Shown here piece by piece: positions 18,275 to 27,922 of a stretch of 64,000 nucleotides of DNA. Numbering within the stretch: the stretch's first letter is position 1; each line of letters opens with the position of its first letter. The stretch is from contig JAGBDV010000018.1 of NCBI GenBank assembly GCA_017937305.1, positions 1 through 64,000 of the forward strand, read 5' to 3'. Source of the DNA: Bacilli bacterium. GTDB taxonomy: Bacteria; Bacillota_I; Bacilli_A; ML615J-28; CAG-313. Under the pieces are notes generated by a model. That model was not told the DNA's origin. It saw only the letters and a program-made list of their open reading frames with translations, and searched no databases. The position numbers and the translations under genes are program-made.

Positions 18275-21200
18275 CTATTTATAACTAATAAACTCAATAA
18301 TACCATCACCTAGTGCATCAGCAAGATCACTTAAAGCTCTTCTTTCTCTAATTACAGGCAAACCTTTTTTAGTTGATACGCCAACTTGATATCCTTTAAT
18401 TATTTTACCATCTGAGTCCATCACAGCTATATCAACAAATCTCTTAGATTTCATACCTTTCGAAGTTTTAACCATAACTTCTGTATTTATATCAAATCCA
18501 TTATATGTATTTGTTAATTGTTCTCTTAGCTCACTAATTTTATCTTGATGAGCCTTGCAACCTTTTCGACCATTTGGATTACAACTATTGTGAGCAACCA
18601 ACAATTCATTTCCAACAACATATGTGTGATAACCTAAAACGTTTAAATTGTAAACATTAATTTTCTCTTTTAATTGTTCGATTTCTATAAAGACTACTTT
18701 TGCAAATCCATTAGATGTTTTAATGTTATCATTTGTTTCTAATTCACTAGCTAATTTCCATCCTTCATCAGTTAGGATACTATGATTTGGAGTACATACA
18801 ATTTCCTCGGTTTCAGTCTGAATATGACATAATTCAGTAGTTTCATTATTATATACATCAACAACATCTTTATATTCAAAGATATCAAGATTATCATTGT
18901 ATGATAAGACTTGATCACCTACTTTAATTTCTTCAATCGCCTTTAAACCTTGTTTTGTCATAACAAGTGTTCCTGCAACAAAACAGAATTTAGGGTTCAT
19001 TGCACCGGAGATAGCACCACCAATTGCCCCCCACATAAATCCATCTGCAGCACCGTCTATTGCTCCTGAAAGTGCACCTTTCCAAGCACCTTCCCACGTT
19101 TTTGTCTTAATTCCTTCCGTAACTGCTCCGACAACTGCTCCTGAAAGTGCACCTGTGGCAGCTCCTATTAACGCTCCTTTTACTGCTCCTGCAAGCATTG
19201 ATGTTGCAAGACATGCAGCAGCACCACCTGTATAAACTGATGCAATTGCTACAACAGCACAAATAGCTATAACTGCAACACCAATACATACCTTTGTAGC
19301 CCAGCTAGGCCAATTACCATTTTCATCAGCATAACAAATTGGATTATTTCTACAATAAGCATATAAGTTCATTCCCATTGTTTGTCCGATAGAACCAACT
19401 TGTGAATCTGCATTAATGAATCTTCCTAAATCAGGATCATAATATCTTGTATTCAAATAATACATTTTAATTTCACGATCGTAGAAATAGCCTTTGTACA
19501 TAAACGGATTAAGTTCTGATAATTCTCTACCTTTAGTTTCTTCAATATAACTAATTGTCGGAAGTCCCCAATCATCATATGTGTAAGAAACATATACTTT
19601 ACCAGTTTTATCAACAATATGTCTTATTTCGCCATCCACTGCTCTATCATAAAAGTATTCATCACCATTAAATGTAAAGCCTACAAGAGATTCAGTTTCA
19701 TCATAAACAAAATTCAATACTTTTTCTAGATTATTAGTTGTTCTTTTTAATGATAAAATTTTACTACCACTTAAAGAATATTTTTCAGTATACTCTTCTT
19801 CTACTTCTTTTACGATTCTAATGCCGTTAGCATTATAATCAAAATTTAAAAGAACTTGTGCAAATGTATCTCTTAAGCTTATTAATCTTCTACCATTCCA
19901 AACTAATTCTAACTTTTGATTTGGTTTATCTATTTTTAAAGGATTACCAATGAATCCACTTTCATCATATGTTATAGTAGTACCATCAGATCTACTCGTT
20001 AATTGATCTTTTAATCTACCATCATAATAATATAGAATATTGTTTTTCTTTTTAATATTATTATTAGGATAATAATCATAAGTATTTGTAATGCCATTAA
20101 CTATAGAAGATTTTAATCTAAATAAACCGTCATATGTATAATTTTTATTTACTACATTTCCTAACTCATCTTCAATTTCTACATTTTTTAAGTTCCCTAG
20201 TTCATCATATTCATAATGAATTTGCTCACCACTGTATGATTCTTCTGATGAAATTTTTGTTGAAGTGCATCCGTTTTTCTCAGTATAATAATAATTTTTA
20301 CGTAAAACATTATTTTTTGAATGAACTCTTCTAGAGCTAGTTCTACCTAATTCATCATAGTATGTTCTTACAGAGAATGATTCACCGTTATTATAAATAT
20401 TTTGAATTTCTACGTCAGAAGCAAAACTATCCTTAAATGCTAACATTTCAATGCAACCATTTAAATGTTCGATAGGTAAATTAGTAGAATCAATTGAACA
20501 TCCAATATATGTATAGATATTATCTAAATTTAATACTGTAGTAATGTTTTGAACAGAATTATCATCTAAATTAATTAATAAATTTGACCCTGTAAACCTA
20601 ATTGTTACTAAGTGCCATTTATCTAACAATACTGATGAAAATAAATTATAATTGTTAACAGAGTCTGCAAAACAAAGATTATTATTTGAATCAATATATA
20701 ACTTCATTTTTTGTTGAGTTCCGTTACCTGAATATAAAATTACCCTATCATTATTATCAGAATCGTTTAGCTGATCAACTTTAAATCTTAAAGAAATAGT
20801 TCCGGAATTTCTTAATAATAAATCGTATGCTAATTTTGAAGATGTTACTCTATTTAAATTCACTCCAGAATCATAACTTGCATAAACATGACGATATAAA
20901 GGATCTAAACCAACAGTATCAAACTTGAACATATTAATTTTTTCTGAACTAAATGTATTTTCAATATAAATATATTCTTTCGGTTGCATTCTCTTCAATG
21001 AATTTAAAGAACCATTTAATGTAATTACATCAAATCCTTTATAAACAGACTCATCAAAAAAAGTAACACCACTAGCTCCAAAATTTGGTTCTGAAGTTAA
21101 GAATCTAATTCCTTCCTCATAAATTCCTATAAACTCATCACCTTGAATATCTGTTCCACCAACAGAAAGGAAAGCTAATTTAAAAGGCATATTATTTTGA

Positions 21201-24200
21201 TATTTAGTTCCCGTTAAATATTCAATATCAGTATAATTCGATGAAATACAATGTTCACCTATAACAAAGAACTTAAGAGAATCTAAGGAAATTTCATCTA
21301 AATAAGTTTTACTAAATAATCTTCCATTTAAGATAATGCTAATTGTCTTACTATTATTAATAAAATCAAAATCAACTTTAAAACCGACAAGGTTCCATTC
21401 GTTTACATTAAGTGTATAATCAATGTCTTCAGTAGTAGTTAACTCAATATCATTTAATTTATCTTCAAGTACAAGAGTGTTATTTTTGTTAACTGAAAGA
21501 ACGAATCTAAATCCACTGTCATCTAAAGCGGAAAAAGCAAATAATCTTTGCTTATCTCTTGGTAGAAGAGTTGGTTTAATCCATGCATAAACAGTTTTTC
21601 TATTTCTAAATTTACTTTTCCAAGAATCATAATTAAATACTTTATCGGTTGTAGAGCTTGGCTTTCTTTCTTTATTAAAACTTTCAAGTTCATATGAAAC
21701 AAGAGAATTATTCTTAACAAAATTTATAGAAGGTACTTTTTCTGTCAATGCGGAATTATCATCTACTTCTATTGTATCACACTCTACATTATTTATTGCT
21801 GTTCTTGCTCCATAAACACCATTTAATCCACTGCCACCTTTTATAATTTCATCTGGGAAAAGTTTTTGAAGTCTATTAAAATAGCCAGAAGGAGTATAAT
21901 CGTTGTATTCACACTTATATTCATAATCAAAACTTCTTAGAACATCATCAAAATTGAAAGTTGCTTTTTGTAAATTATTTAAATTATCATAATCAAATAA
22001 AATGCAATCTCCATTGTTATCATATACCGAAACTAAATTTCCCTCGTTATCATACGATAAAAACTCATCTTTATTGGAACATTTATCAATGATTTTAGCT
22101 ACTCTATCTTTTTCATCATATTCATATTCGACTTGTAATATGTCATTAAAATATATTTGTGTTAATCTTTGTTTGTCATCGTAATTGAAAGTATAATATC
22201 CATTAGAATCATTATCACCTAAAATTTGTTTTGTCAATAAGTTAGTGTTAATACTATTTTGATACTTTTCATAATAGTTTTTTACAAATGTTACGCCATC
22301 AACTTTAATATTTGATAATTGTTGATTTTGGTTATATTCAAATTCGTAAATTGTTTCATCATCACATTCAATAGATTTAATTCTACCATATGTATCATAT
22401 ATATAATTACATTTTGACTTATTACTTCCTAATTCTGACAGTTGTTCTAACAATAAGCCATTTACATCATATTTAAATACTGTTGTTGAGCCATTAACTA
22501 TAGTCTCTTTAGTAACTCTATCATACTCATCATATTCAAAATTTTTAACTACACCCAAATCATCTGTAGATGTTTGAACTCTACCTTTTGAATCATAACT
22601 TTGACTTGTTTTTAATATTTCGCCTTTTGATGAGATAATTTTAGTTTCAGTTCGCTTACCTATATCATCATCATATTTTAATAAAACTTTTGAATTTTGA
22701 TTATTAGTAATTTGAGTTAATTTATTATTCTTATATGAATATCGATATGAATCACCAAATTCATCAGTAGCTTCTGTAATATTTGAGTTTTCATCATATG
22801 AAACCGATGCAAAATTTCCATTTGAATCTATAATCTCTGATAAATTTTTCTTTTCAGTATAAGCGTATTCTTTTCCAAATGTATCTTTATATAATTGAAC
22901 TGCATCAATATATACATCTGTCTTTGCACGAACTTTAACACCAATTTCAATTTTATCATATACAAAATTTGAAATTATTTTTCTTGTTAAAACTTGCCAA
23001 TTCTCGAAATTAGAATCAAATTCAAATTCATATTCTTTATAATCATCAGAATTAGCATTATAAATTTTTACAAAAGCTTTAAAAACATCATTTGTACTAA
23101 CATTTCCTTTACCAAATAAGTTTAATAATAATTCATCTCCTGGATTTCCCTTAATATCAATAGTAGTATATACCTTTTTTACTTTATTTAAATCACTACT
23201 AATTCTTAATACATTATCTCCTAATACTGTATGATGACCAGGACATAAATTACTATATACTATCTTATCAGAATCACTAGTGTTATTTTTTTCCCAACCG
23301 CTTAATTCATTTTCAAAATATCCATTCGAAACATAATTATGCCTTACAATATGGTCTCCATATGTCAATGTCAAATCGTCAATAAATGCTGTATAATTTG
23401 ATTCAGTAAGTTCAATAATTAATTTTATATCTAAATCTTGTATTGTAGGCCCACCAGGAATTGAAACAATATTCTTCTTAAACTCATTCCAATCAAATGT
23501 ACCACTAATAGTATTAATTAGATCATAAACTTCTTCTTTTTCTTGATATGTTGTTTCTGTAGTTGCTGTATAATAATTCCCCGGAACTACAGTTGTTTCT
23601 CTTTCCTTATATTTAACTACAATTTTAGCTTTAATTGAGCCAGGTTTCATTGTACTATTAGCATCAACTACCGCTTTAAGGTAACCTTTAAATGTATATA
23701 TTCCTTGTGGAACATTATATAGTGATTGTATTAATCTTACAGTATTTCCTGAATCCTTAACTATTCTTAAACACTTCTTACCAAACACACCACCATCAAC
23801 AATTTTTATTTTTTCAGATTCACCACTTTCTAGTGTCCATGGGGAATTTTCTCCAAATAATTGTTCATAATTATCAAATGAATGATTTGCAATTATATTT
23901 CTTTCATTAATTTGTACTTTAGACTCCATACTTAAATTACCTGGATTACCATTAATTACTTCTTCATAATTACGTGTAATAGACTTTGCTTCACAGTCAA
24001 TAATATTTTTACATCTTCCGTAATTATCAAAATAATAATCAACATAAAATCCCGTATAATCGGTTAATCTAGTTTGAAATGTAAAATAATCATATGTTGT
24101 AAACATTTGATCTTCATTACTATCTAAATTAATATTTTCAATTTTCACAACTTGCCCCGTTGTACTATATTGAATTTTTCTTCCAATTCCCTCTAATATA

Positions 24201-25507
24201 CTTTTAATTTCATTTAATCTACCATATTCATCATAATTAAAATTTACTTCATTAATTAGAGTAGTTTCGTCACTAGAATATAGCTTAATATTTTTTAAAT
24301 AATTATTATCATAACTTAAACTTGCCTGTCCAATTTTTATATTATCTCTATTATAAATCTCAACTTTTGAAACATTTAAGTTATTATAAGAAAACATAAT
24401 TTTTTCACTGTCATGATTTCTTATAGAACCTAATTTTCCATTATAATAATAATTATACTCATTATATTCACCACTATTTAGTGAGATCTTTTCTAAGACA
24501 TGATAAGAATAATAATTATCGAATTCCATTTTATTCTTGTATTTATCAACAATAATAATATGACTTTCATTTGTTCTACTCATAATAGCATATAATGGTT
24601 CATTATAACAAATATAATATAATGGATTTTCAATATCATCAACTAATTCAGTAATATTATATACTTGTTTAATTTCTTCTTCAGTAGTTAAATAAAACTC
24701 ATTTTCTTTACATGATGGATCTATTATTGTAAAAGAAGAACCATTATAAACACATCTATAGTTACCACTATGGGTCCAATATTTCCCTAGCATACCATTA
24801 ATAATATTATAATCTTTATTATAGAACAAATTAAATGCAACTGGCATTTTGTCATTCAATGTTAGTAATTGTTCAAATTTATGAATCATATTACCATTGA
24901 ATAAATTAATCGAACTTACTCCTGCAAAACCAATATCTTCTTGCATATATTCATACATCGAGTTTAATCCTTTTACGTTATTTAATTGCATCAATAACGA
25001 AATTTCTTTCCCTATTAAATCTTCAATAGAATATAATTTATAATTTTTAGAATTTGAAGTAATAGCAAAATATAAAGTTAAATCCTCACTACATAATTTA
25101 TTGTACATATATTTAGTAATATCAAATTCAATTACATCTGCTACGACATCCCCATATTTTGAAGCATTTCCATTATAAACAATTGTATCTAATAAAGATG
25201 TTAATTCAACATTATAACTTTTTTCTTTTGAAAAAGAATCCTCATTAGTTTCATATAATTTAAATGTCGCTCCTCCTTCTTGAACATTTTTAATTTTAAA
25301 GCGCAATTTTGCACCAGAAACTTTCATTTTTGTATTAAAATCTTTAATTTCAACTTTTAATACCGTCACACTATTATCGGCTAAATCATACAAATGTTCA
25401 TCTGTCTCAAGACTAAGTTTTAATGCCTTAGAAGTATAATTTAAATAATTGGCGGATAAATTAATTTCTGGTGAGCTTTGCCCATTATTATAAACATTTT
25501 TTATCAT
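18275..25507 (-). CDS. Giant Rhs/YD-repeat polymorphic toxin with Hint and nuclease-like C-terminal domains
   Basis: 2410 residues. In order: DNRLRE-like beta domain (1-180); Rhs entry segment with NLFNGNMIHKF near 205; carbohydrate-binding-like beta-sandwiches near 545-720 (ENSPWTLESG) and 730-870 (NGYFENELSGW); YD repeats about 880-1200; two LamG/concanavalin-like domains near 1300 and 1560; more YD repeats; Rhs-associated core 2004-2065 (RYYDPDLGRFINAD); Gly/Ala-rich helical stretch 2066-2174; Hint autoprocessing domain 2175-2309 starting at Cys2175, with TPNHS and a final HNS; toxin tail 2310-2410. The tail, RFVDIAVMD then YQVGVSTKKGLPVIRERRAL, matches a PD-(D/E)xK-like toxin pattern seen in other Rhs proteins (from memory). 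No signal peptide and no PAAR/VgrG. AAGGAGG supports the start. Last large gene of the sigma-holin island. Confidence 0.92.
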   Translation of the reverse strand: MIKNVYNNGQSSPEINLSANYLNYTSKALKLSLETDEHLYDLADNSVTVLKVEIKDFNTKMKVSGAKLRFKIKNVQEGGATFKLYETNEDSFSKEKSYNVELTSLLDTIVYNGNASKYGDVVADVIEFDITKYMYNKLCSEDLTLYFAITSNSKNYKLYSIEDLIGKEISLLMQLNNVKGLNSMYEYMQEDIGFAGVSSINLFNGNMIHKFEQLLTLNDKMPVAFNLFYNKDYNIINGMLGKYWTHSGNYRCVYNGSSFTIIDPSCKENEFYLTTEEEIKQVYNITELVDDIENPLYYICYNEPLYAIMSRTNESHIIIVDKYKNKMEFDNYYSYHVLEKISLNSGEYNEYNYYYNGKLGSIRNHDSEKIMFSYNNLNVSKVEIYNRDNIKIGQASLSYDNNYLKNIKLYSSDETTLINEVNFNYDEYGRLNEIKSILEGIGRKIQYSTTGQVVKIENINLDSNEDQMFTTYDYFTFQTRLTDYTGFYVDYYFDNYGRCKNIIDCEAKSITRNYEEVINGNPGNLSMESKVQINERNIIANHSFDNYEQLFGENSPWTLESGESEKIKIVDGGVFGKKCLRIVKDSGNTVRLIQSLYNVPQGIYTFKGYLKAVVDANSTMKPGSIKAKIVVKYKERETTVVPGNYYTATTETTYQEKEEVYDLINTISGTFDWNEFKKNIVSIPGGPTIQDLDIKLIIELTESNYTAFIDDLTLTYGDHIVRHNYVSNGYFENELSGWEKNNTSDSDKIVYSNLCPGHHTVLGDNVLRISSDLNKVKKVYTTIDIKGNPGDELLLNLFGKGNVSTNDVFKAFVKIYNANSDDYKEYEFEFDSNFENWQVLTRKIISNFVYDKIEIGVKVRAKTDVYIDAVQLYKDTFGKEYAYTEKKNLSEIIDSNGNFASVSYDENSNITEATDEFGDSYRYSYKNNKLTQITNNQNSKVLLKYDDDIGKRTETKIISSKGEILKTSQSYDSKGRVQTSTDDLGVVKNFEYDEYDRVTKETIVNGSTTVFKYDVNGLLLEQLSELGSNKSKCNYIYDTYGRIKSIECDDETIYEFEYNQNQQLSNIKVDGVTFVKNYYEKYQNSINTNLLTKQILGDNDSNGYYTFNYDDKQRLTQIYFNDILQVEYEYDEKDRVAKIIDKCSNKDEFLSYDNEGNLVSVYDNNGDCILFDYDNLNNLQKATFNFDDVLRSFDYEYKCEYNDYTPSGYFNRLQKLFPDEIIKGGSGLNGVYGARTAINNVECDTIEVDDNSALTEKVPSINFVKNNSLVSYELESFNKERKPSSTTDKVFNYDSWKSKFRNRKTVYAWIKPTLLPRDKQRLFAFSALDDSGFRFVLSVNKNNTLVLEDKLNDIELTTTEDIDYTLNVNEWNLVGFKVDFDFINNSKTISIILNGRLFSKTYLDEISLDSLKFFVIGEHCISSNYTDIEYLTGTKYQNNMPFKLAFLSVGGTDIQGDEFIGIYEEGIRFLTSEPNFGASGVTFFDESVYKGFDVITLNGSLNSLKRMQPKEYIYIENTFSSEKINMFKFDTVGLDPLYRHVYASYDSGVNLNRVTSSKLAYDLLLRNSGTISLRFKVDQLNDSDNNDRVILYSGNGTQQKMKLYIDSNNNLCFADSVNNYNLFSSVLLDKWHLVTIRFTGSNLLINLDDNSVQNITTVLNLDNIYTYIGCSIDSTNLPIEHLNGCIEMLAFKDSFASDVEIQNIYNNGESFSVRTYYDELGRTSSRRVHSKNNVLRKNYYYTEKNGCTSTKISSEESYSGEQIHYEYDELGNLKNVEIEDELGNVVNKNYTYDGLFRLKSSIVNGITNTYDYYPNNNIKKKNNILYYYDGRLKDQLTSRSDGTTITYDESGFIGNPLKIDKPNQKLELVWNGRRLISLRDTFAQVLLNFDYNANGIRIVKEVEEEYTEKYSLSGSKILSLKRTTNNLEKVLNFVYDETESLVGFTFNGDEYFYDRAVDGEIRHIVDKTGKVYVSYTYDDWGLPTISYIEETKGRELSELNPFMYKGYFYDREIKMYYLNTRYYDPDLGRFINADSQVGSIGQTMGMNLYAYCRNNPICYADENGNWPSWATKVCIGVAVIAICAVVAIASVYTGGAAACLATSMLAGAVKGALIGAATGALSGAVVGAVTEGIKTKTWEGAWKGALSGAIDGAADGFMWGAIGGAISGAMNPKFCFVAGTLVMTKQGLKAIEEIKVGDQVLSYNDNLDIFEYKDVVDVYNNETTELCHIQTETEEIVCTPNHSILTDEGWKLASELETNDNIKTSNGFAKVVFIEIEQLKEKINVYNLNVLGYHTYVVGNELLVAHNSCNPNGRKGCKAHQDKISELREQLTNTYNGFDINTEVMVKTSKGMKSKRFVDIAVMDSDGKIIKGYQVGVSTKKGLPVIRERRALSDLADALGDGIIEFISYK

Positions 25508-25517
25508 TTTTTCCTCC

Positions 25518-26360
25518 TTAATAAATTGTAATAATCTTATTTATTGATAAATAGTCCATTGATGAAATCGCATAACTAAACTGTACTACATCAGTAGAAA
25601 TGTTTAATTTATCCTCAACGAATGTACTAAATTTTTTTGATAATAAACCATTATCTTTACTTTTAACATTTTCTTCGAATATAACTAATAAATCTAAATC
25701 ACTTTCAAAATTTTGTGACCCTTCTGCAAAAGATCCAAATAAAAATAATCTTTTGATTAAAAACTTTTCTTTTATTATTTTTTTGTTATCTTCAAAAAAA
25801 TCTAAAATCATCATTTTTGAAATATTATTTGTTTTAATATTTTCATTAGTTATTAAACTCCTTTTTAATGCTAATAACAAATATATTGTATCTTCTTTTT
25901 TCTTTAGCAAATTTTTAATTTTTTTCAAAAAAGAATTATTTAACTCAATTTCTGAATTGAATATTTTTTTGAAAAAATAATTAATTATAAGTAATGAAAA
26001 TTCCAGCTTTTTATATACAATTATAATTTTTATTTCTTGTAATAAAAACAATAACAATTCAACTAAATCACAATCTTTATATTGATAATATAATATAACT
26101 AGTCTTTCTGCTTTATGCTTACTTAATAATCTTCTATTTGTTAAAAGAAAGTAAGCTTTAATAAACAAATTACTATCAATATAACTATTTACATTGTTAA
26201 TTAAATAAGTATATGAATCTCTAATTTCTTTATAATGAATTTCTTCATGTGTAGTAGGACTTTTTATATCTAAAACCACATTTTTAAAGTTGATTTTTTG
26301 CGTATCTCTATTGTAGATTTTAGAAATATAAAACGGAAGATTATAATTATTTTTACTCAT
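25518..26360 (-). CDS. Nucleotidyltransferase-domain protein with Fic-like helical N-terminus (second copy)
   Basis: 280 residues. The C-terminal third is a minimal nucleotidyltransferase (MNT/KNTase type) with an intact triad: GSFAEGSQNFESDLDLLV gives Gly209-Ser210, Asp221 and Asp223, and Asp257 in STDVVQ is the third acidic residue. The N-terminal 190 residues are helical; THEEIHYKEIRDSYTYLI and IKAYFLLTNRRLL recall the first helices of Fic proteins, but the HPFxxGNGR motif is absent. Start and stop overlap its sister gene as TAATG; the Rhs toxin starts 10 bases after its end. Paralogous in layout to the 26360-27199 product. Function unknown: nucleotide transfer to a protein partner or to RNA is possible. 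Confidence 0.7.
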   Translation of the reverse strand: MSKNNYNLPFYISKIYNRDTQKINFKNVVLDIKSPTTHEEIHYKEIRDSYTYLINNVNSYIDSNLFIKAYFLLTNRRLLSKHKAERLVILYYQYKDCDLVELLLFLLQEIKIIIVYKKLEFSLLIINYFFKKIFNSEIELNNSFLKKIKNLLKKKEDTIYLLLALKRSLITNENIKTNNISKMMILDFFEDNKKIIKEKFLIKRLFLFGSFAEGSQNFESDLDLLVIFEENVKSKDNGLLSKKFSTFVEDKLNISTDVVQFSYAISSMDYLSINKIITIY

Positions 26361-27199
26361 TAAAATATGACTTCTCTATATTTCTTTAAATCTTCAGCAT
26401 TACTAAAATCTTCATCACTTAATACAAGGTCCACGGGTACACCAAATTCTTTTTTTAGAAAGTTTTTGAGTTCAGACTTTTTTTCTTTATTCTTAAATGA
26501 CACAATTAGGTCAATATCACTATATTCATTATACAAACCGTTTGCATATGAACCTGTTAAACTAATATGTTTTACATCAAATATCTTTTTTATTTTTTCT
26601 TTATTGTCTACAAAAAACTTATATATTTCATCTTTATGAATTAGTCTATGGGAAGTATTATATGTAACACTTATATTAAAATATCCATTTAATATTTCTT
26701 TAAGACTATCTAAACTTAAACCCGAATTTATGAGTTTACATATGTTTTTCATATCTAAAGGATGTAAAATTATAGGTAATATATTATTGTTATACATAAT
26801 TGTATTAAAAACTAATATTGCGATTTTACTATTTATTGAACCAAAAAGAAGGTTTTTAATTATAAACCTAAAAATTTTACATGCATATTCGTAATACTCA
26901 TCAGTAATAATATCATTCATATAATCGATTAAATAATCTATTTTATAATTAGAAACATTAACATTAAAAATATCAGCACATTCTTTTATTGTATTTTTAT
27001 TAATACCTTGATCTTTAAATATTTCAAATATTTTTTTTGTACTTTTAATATCAATTTGACTTTGAGTCACAGGTTCTTTTTCTCCATTGAAAACTTTTTT
27101 CAATTCATATGTACTTTCAAATTGATTAAGATTCATATTGGTGAAAGCCAAAAATCTAAAATCTATTTTTGGATTATATGTATCTTTAAATTTATTCAT
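26360..27199 (-). CDS. Degenerate Fic-like plus nucleotidyltransferase protein (first copy)
   Basis: 279 residues. Residues ~118-150 (FGSINSKIAILVFNTIMYNN, then ILPIIL) align by eye with the Fic core where HPFxDGNGRxxRLLxNxxxxxNGxPPI is expected, but the catalytic His and the GNGR arginine are gone. The C-terminal nucleotidyltransferase domain keeps its triad: Gly216-Ser217, Asp228, Asp230 (SDIDLIV) and Asp257 (VPVDLVL). The gene overlaps the holin gene by 8 bases and its sister by one base, so it is translationally embedded in the island operon. The Fic assignment is my inference; the nucleotidyltransferase is well supported. Confidence 0.7.
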   Translation of the reverse strand: MNKFKDTYNPKIDFRFLAFTNMNLNQFESTYELKKVFNGEKEPVTQSQIDIKSTKKIFEIFKDQGINKNTIKECADIFNVNVSNYKIDYLIDYMNDIITDEYYEYACKIFRFIIKNLLFGSINSKIAILVFNTIMYNNNILPIILHPLDMKNICKLINSGLSLDSLKEILNGYFNISVTYNTSHRLIHKDEIYKFFVDNKEKIKKIFDVKHISLTGSYANGLYNEYSDIDLIVSFKNKEKKSELKNFLKKEFGVPVDLVLSDEDFSNAEDLKKYREVIF

Positions 27200-27482
27200 T
27201 CTTTTTTTTATCCTTTTTTAACATTTGTTTTTTTATTTGATTAGTTCCAGTGGAACTAAGTCCACTTACAATCCCAATACCAAGAGCTGTCCAGATGTTA
27301 TCCGCATTTAAAATTATTTCAGGATTAGTATAATAAATTAATATTCCTAAACCTCCTCCTATTGAGGCCATTAATATAGGTATTAGTTTGTAAGTTTCTT
27401 GTTTGTTTTTAAATATGCTTTTAAATATTTCACCTATGATATAGCAGCATAAAACTATAATAGGTATACTTGTAAAATTCAT
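27192..27482 (-). CDS. Phage-type holin
   Basis: 96 residues with three hydrophobic segments: IPIIVLCCYIIGEIF, LIPILMASIGGGLGILIYY and WTALGIGIVSGLSSTG, ending in a charged KKQMLKKDKKKNE tail. Order, size and the GLSSTGTNQIKKQ ending fit the small phage holin families of Bacillota (Phage_holin_5_2-like, by memory). Holins form membrane lesions that let lysins, or in clostridia large toxins, leave the cell. No endolysin is encoded nearby, so this looks like a holin co-opted for release of the Rhs protein two genes downstream. AAGGAGG precedes the ATG; the end overlaps the Fic/NTase gene by 8 bases. Confidence 0.8.
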   Translation of the reverse strand: MNFTSIPIIVLCCYIIGEIFKSIFKNKQETYKLIPILMASIGGGLGILIYYTNPEIILNADNIWTALGIGIVSGLSSTGTNQIKKQMLKKDKKKNE

Positions 27483-27523
27483 AATTCTACACCTCCTTAA
27501 ATTTAAATAAATTATAAATATAT

Positions 27524-27559
27524 TTAAATTGGTGTTAGTTTATTTAGATATTTGTACAT
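27524..27559 (-). CDS. 11-codon ORF with a strong ribosome site
   Basis: ATG at 27559 encodes MYKYLNKLTPI and stops. It has a perfect GAGGAGG at normal spacing and sits right behind promoter module C, before the holin gene. Too short for a domain; it may be a leader peptide that primes holin translation, or a small toxin-like peptide. Coding status is inferred from the ribosome site only. Confidence 0.35.
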   Translation of the reverse strand: MYKYLNKLTPI

Positions 27560-27567
27560 AATCTAGC

Positions 27568-27609
27568 CTCCTCACTATATAAAGAGTAAAAAAGTCTAAA
27601 AAAGCAACC
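27568..27609 (-). promoter_or_regulatory. Promoter module C (before holin unit)
   Basis: Third copy of the island's shared module. Minus strand: GGTTGC (27604-27609), 18-base T-rich spacer, TCTTTA (27580-27585), ending at GTGAGGAG (27568-27575). The interval between TTGCTTTTTT and GTGAGGAG is exactly 22 bases, as in modules A and B. Proposed target of the island's own sigma factor. Confidence 0.6.
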
Positions 27610-27627
27610 AAAACTTTTAAAATTTTT

Positions 27628-27912
27628 TTAAAACTCATCAACTCTTTTAGTAACATTGGCGACAGCTTCTTCTACTTTAGCGAGTCTTTCCGCAATGTTT
27701 CGATAACGTTCATCGACTTTGTTTAAGTTCTTTTCAACCCGATCTACACATGCTTTTATATAACCAATGTCCGAAAGCATTGCACCTTCAGTTTTACCAT
27801 CTACTTTTTGTTCTTGCATATTTGTTTTTTTACATGCAAGATAAGCAAAAAAGATACTTGATAATGTTCCAATAATTCCAATAATTGAAACTACAATAGT
27901 TAATTTTTCCAT
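27628..27912 (-). CDS. XhlA-like phage membrane protein
   Basis: 94 residues: one N-terminal membrane helix (LTIVVSIIGIIGTLSSIFFAYLA), then a charged segment (DGKTEGAMLSDIGYIKACVD) and a heptad-like coiled coil to the end. This is the layout of XhlA/haemolysin-like proteins found next to holins in Bacillus phages, where XhlA and the holin XhlB act together in lysis. GGAGGTGA precedes the ATG. It lies behind promoter module B and ahead of the holin, completing a two-component membrane-lesion unit without a lysin. Confidence 0.75.
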   Translation of the reverse strand: MEKLTIVVSIIGIIGTLSSIFFAYLACKKTNMQEQKVDGKTEGAMLSDIGYIKACVDRVEKNLNKVDERYRNIAERLAKVEEAVANVTKRVDEF

Positions 27913-27922
27913 GTTATATCAC

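Noticed and set aside
18275-25507. Rhs protein as a type VI secretion effector
   Set aside because: No VgrG, Hcp or PAAR genes or domains, and the cell is Gram-positive by all other signs.
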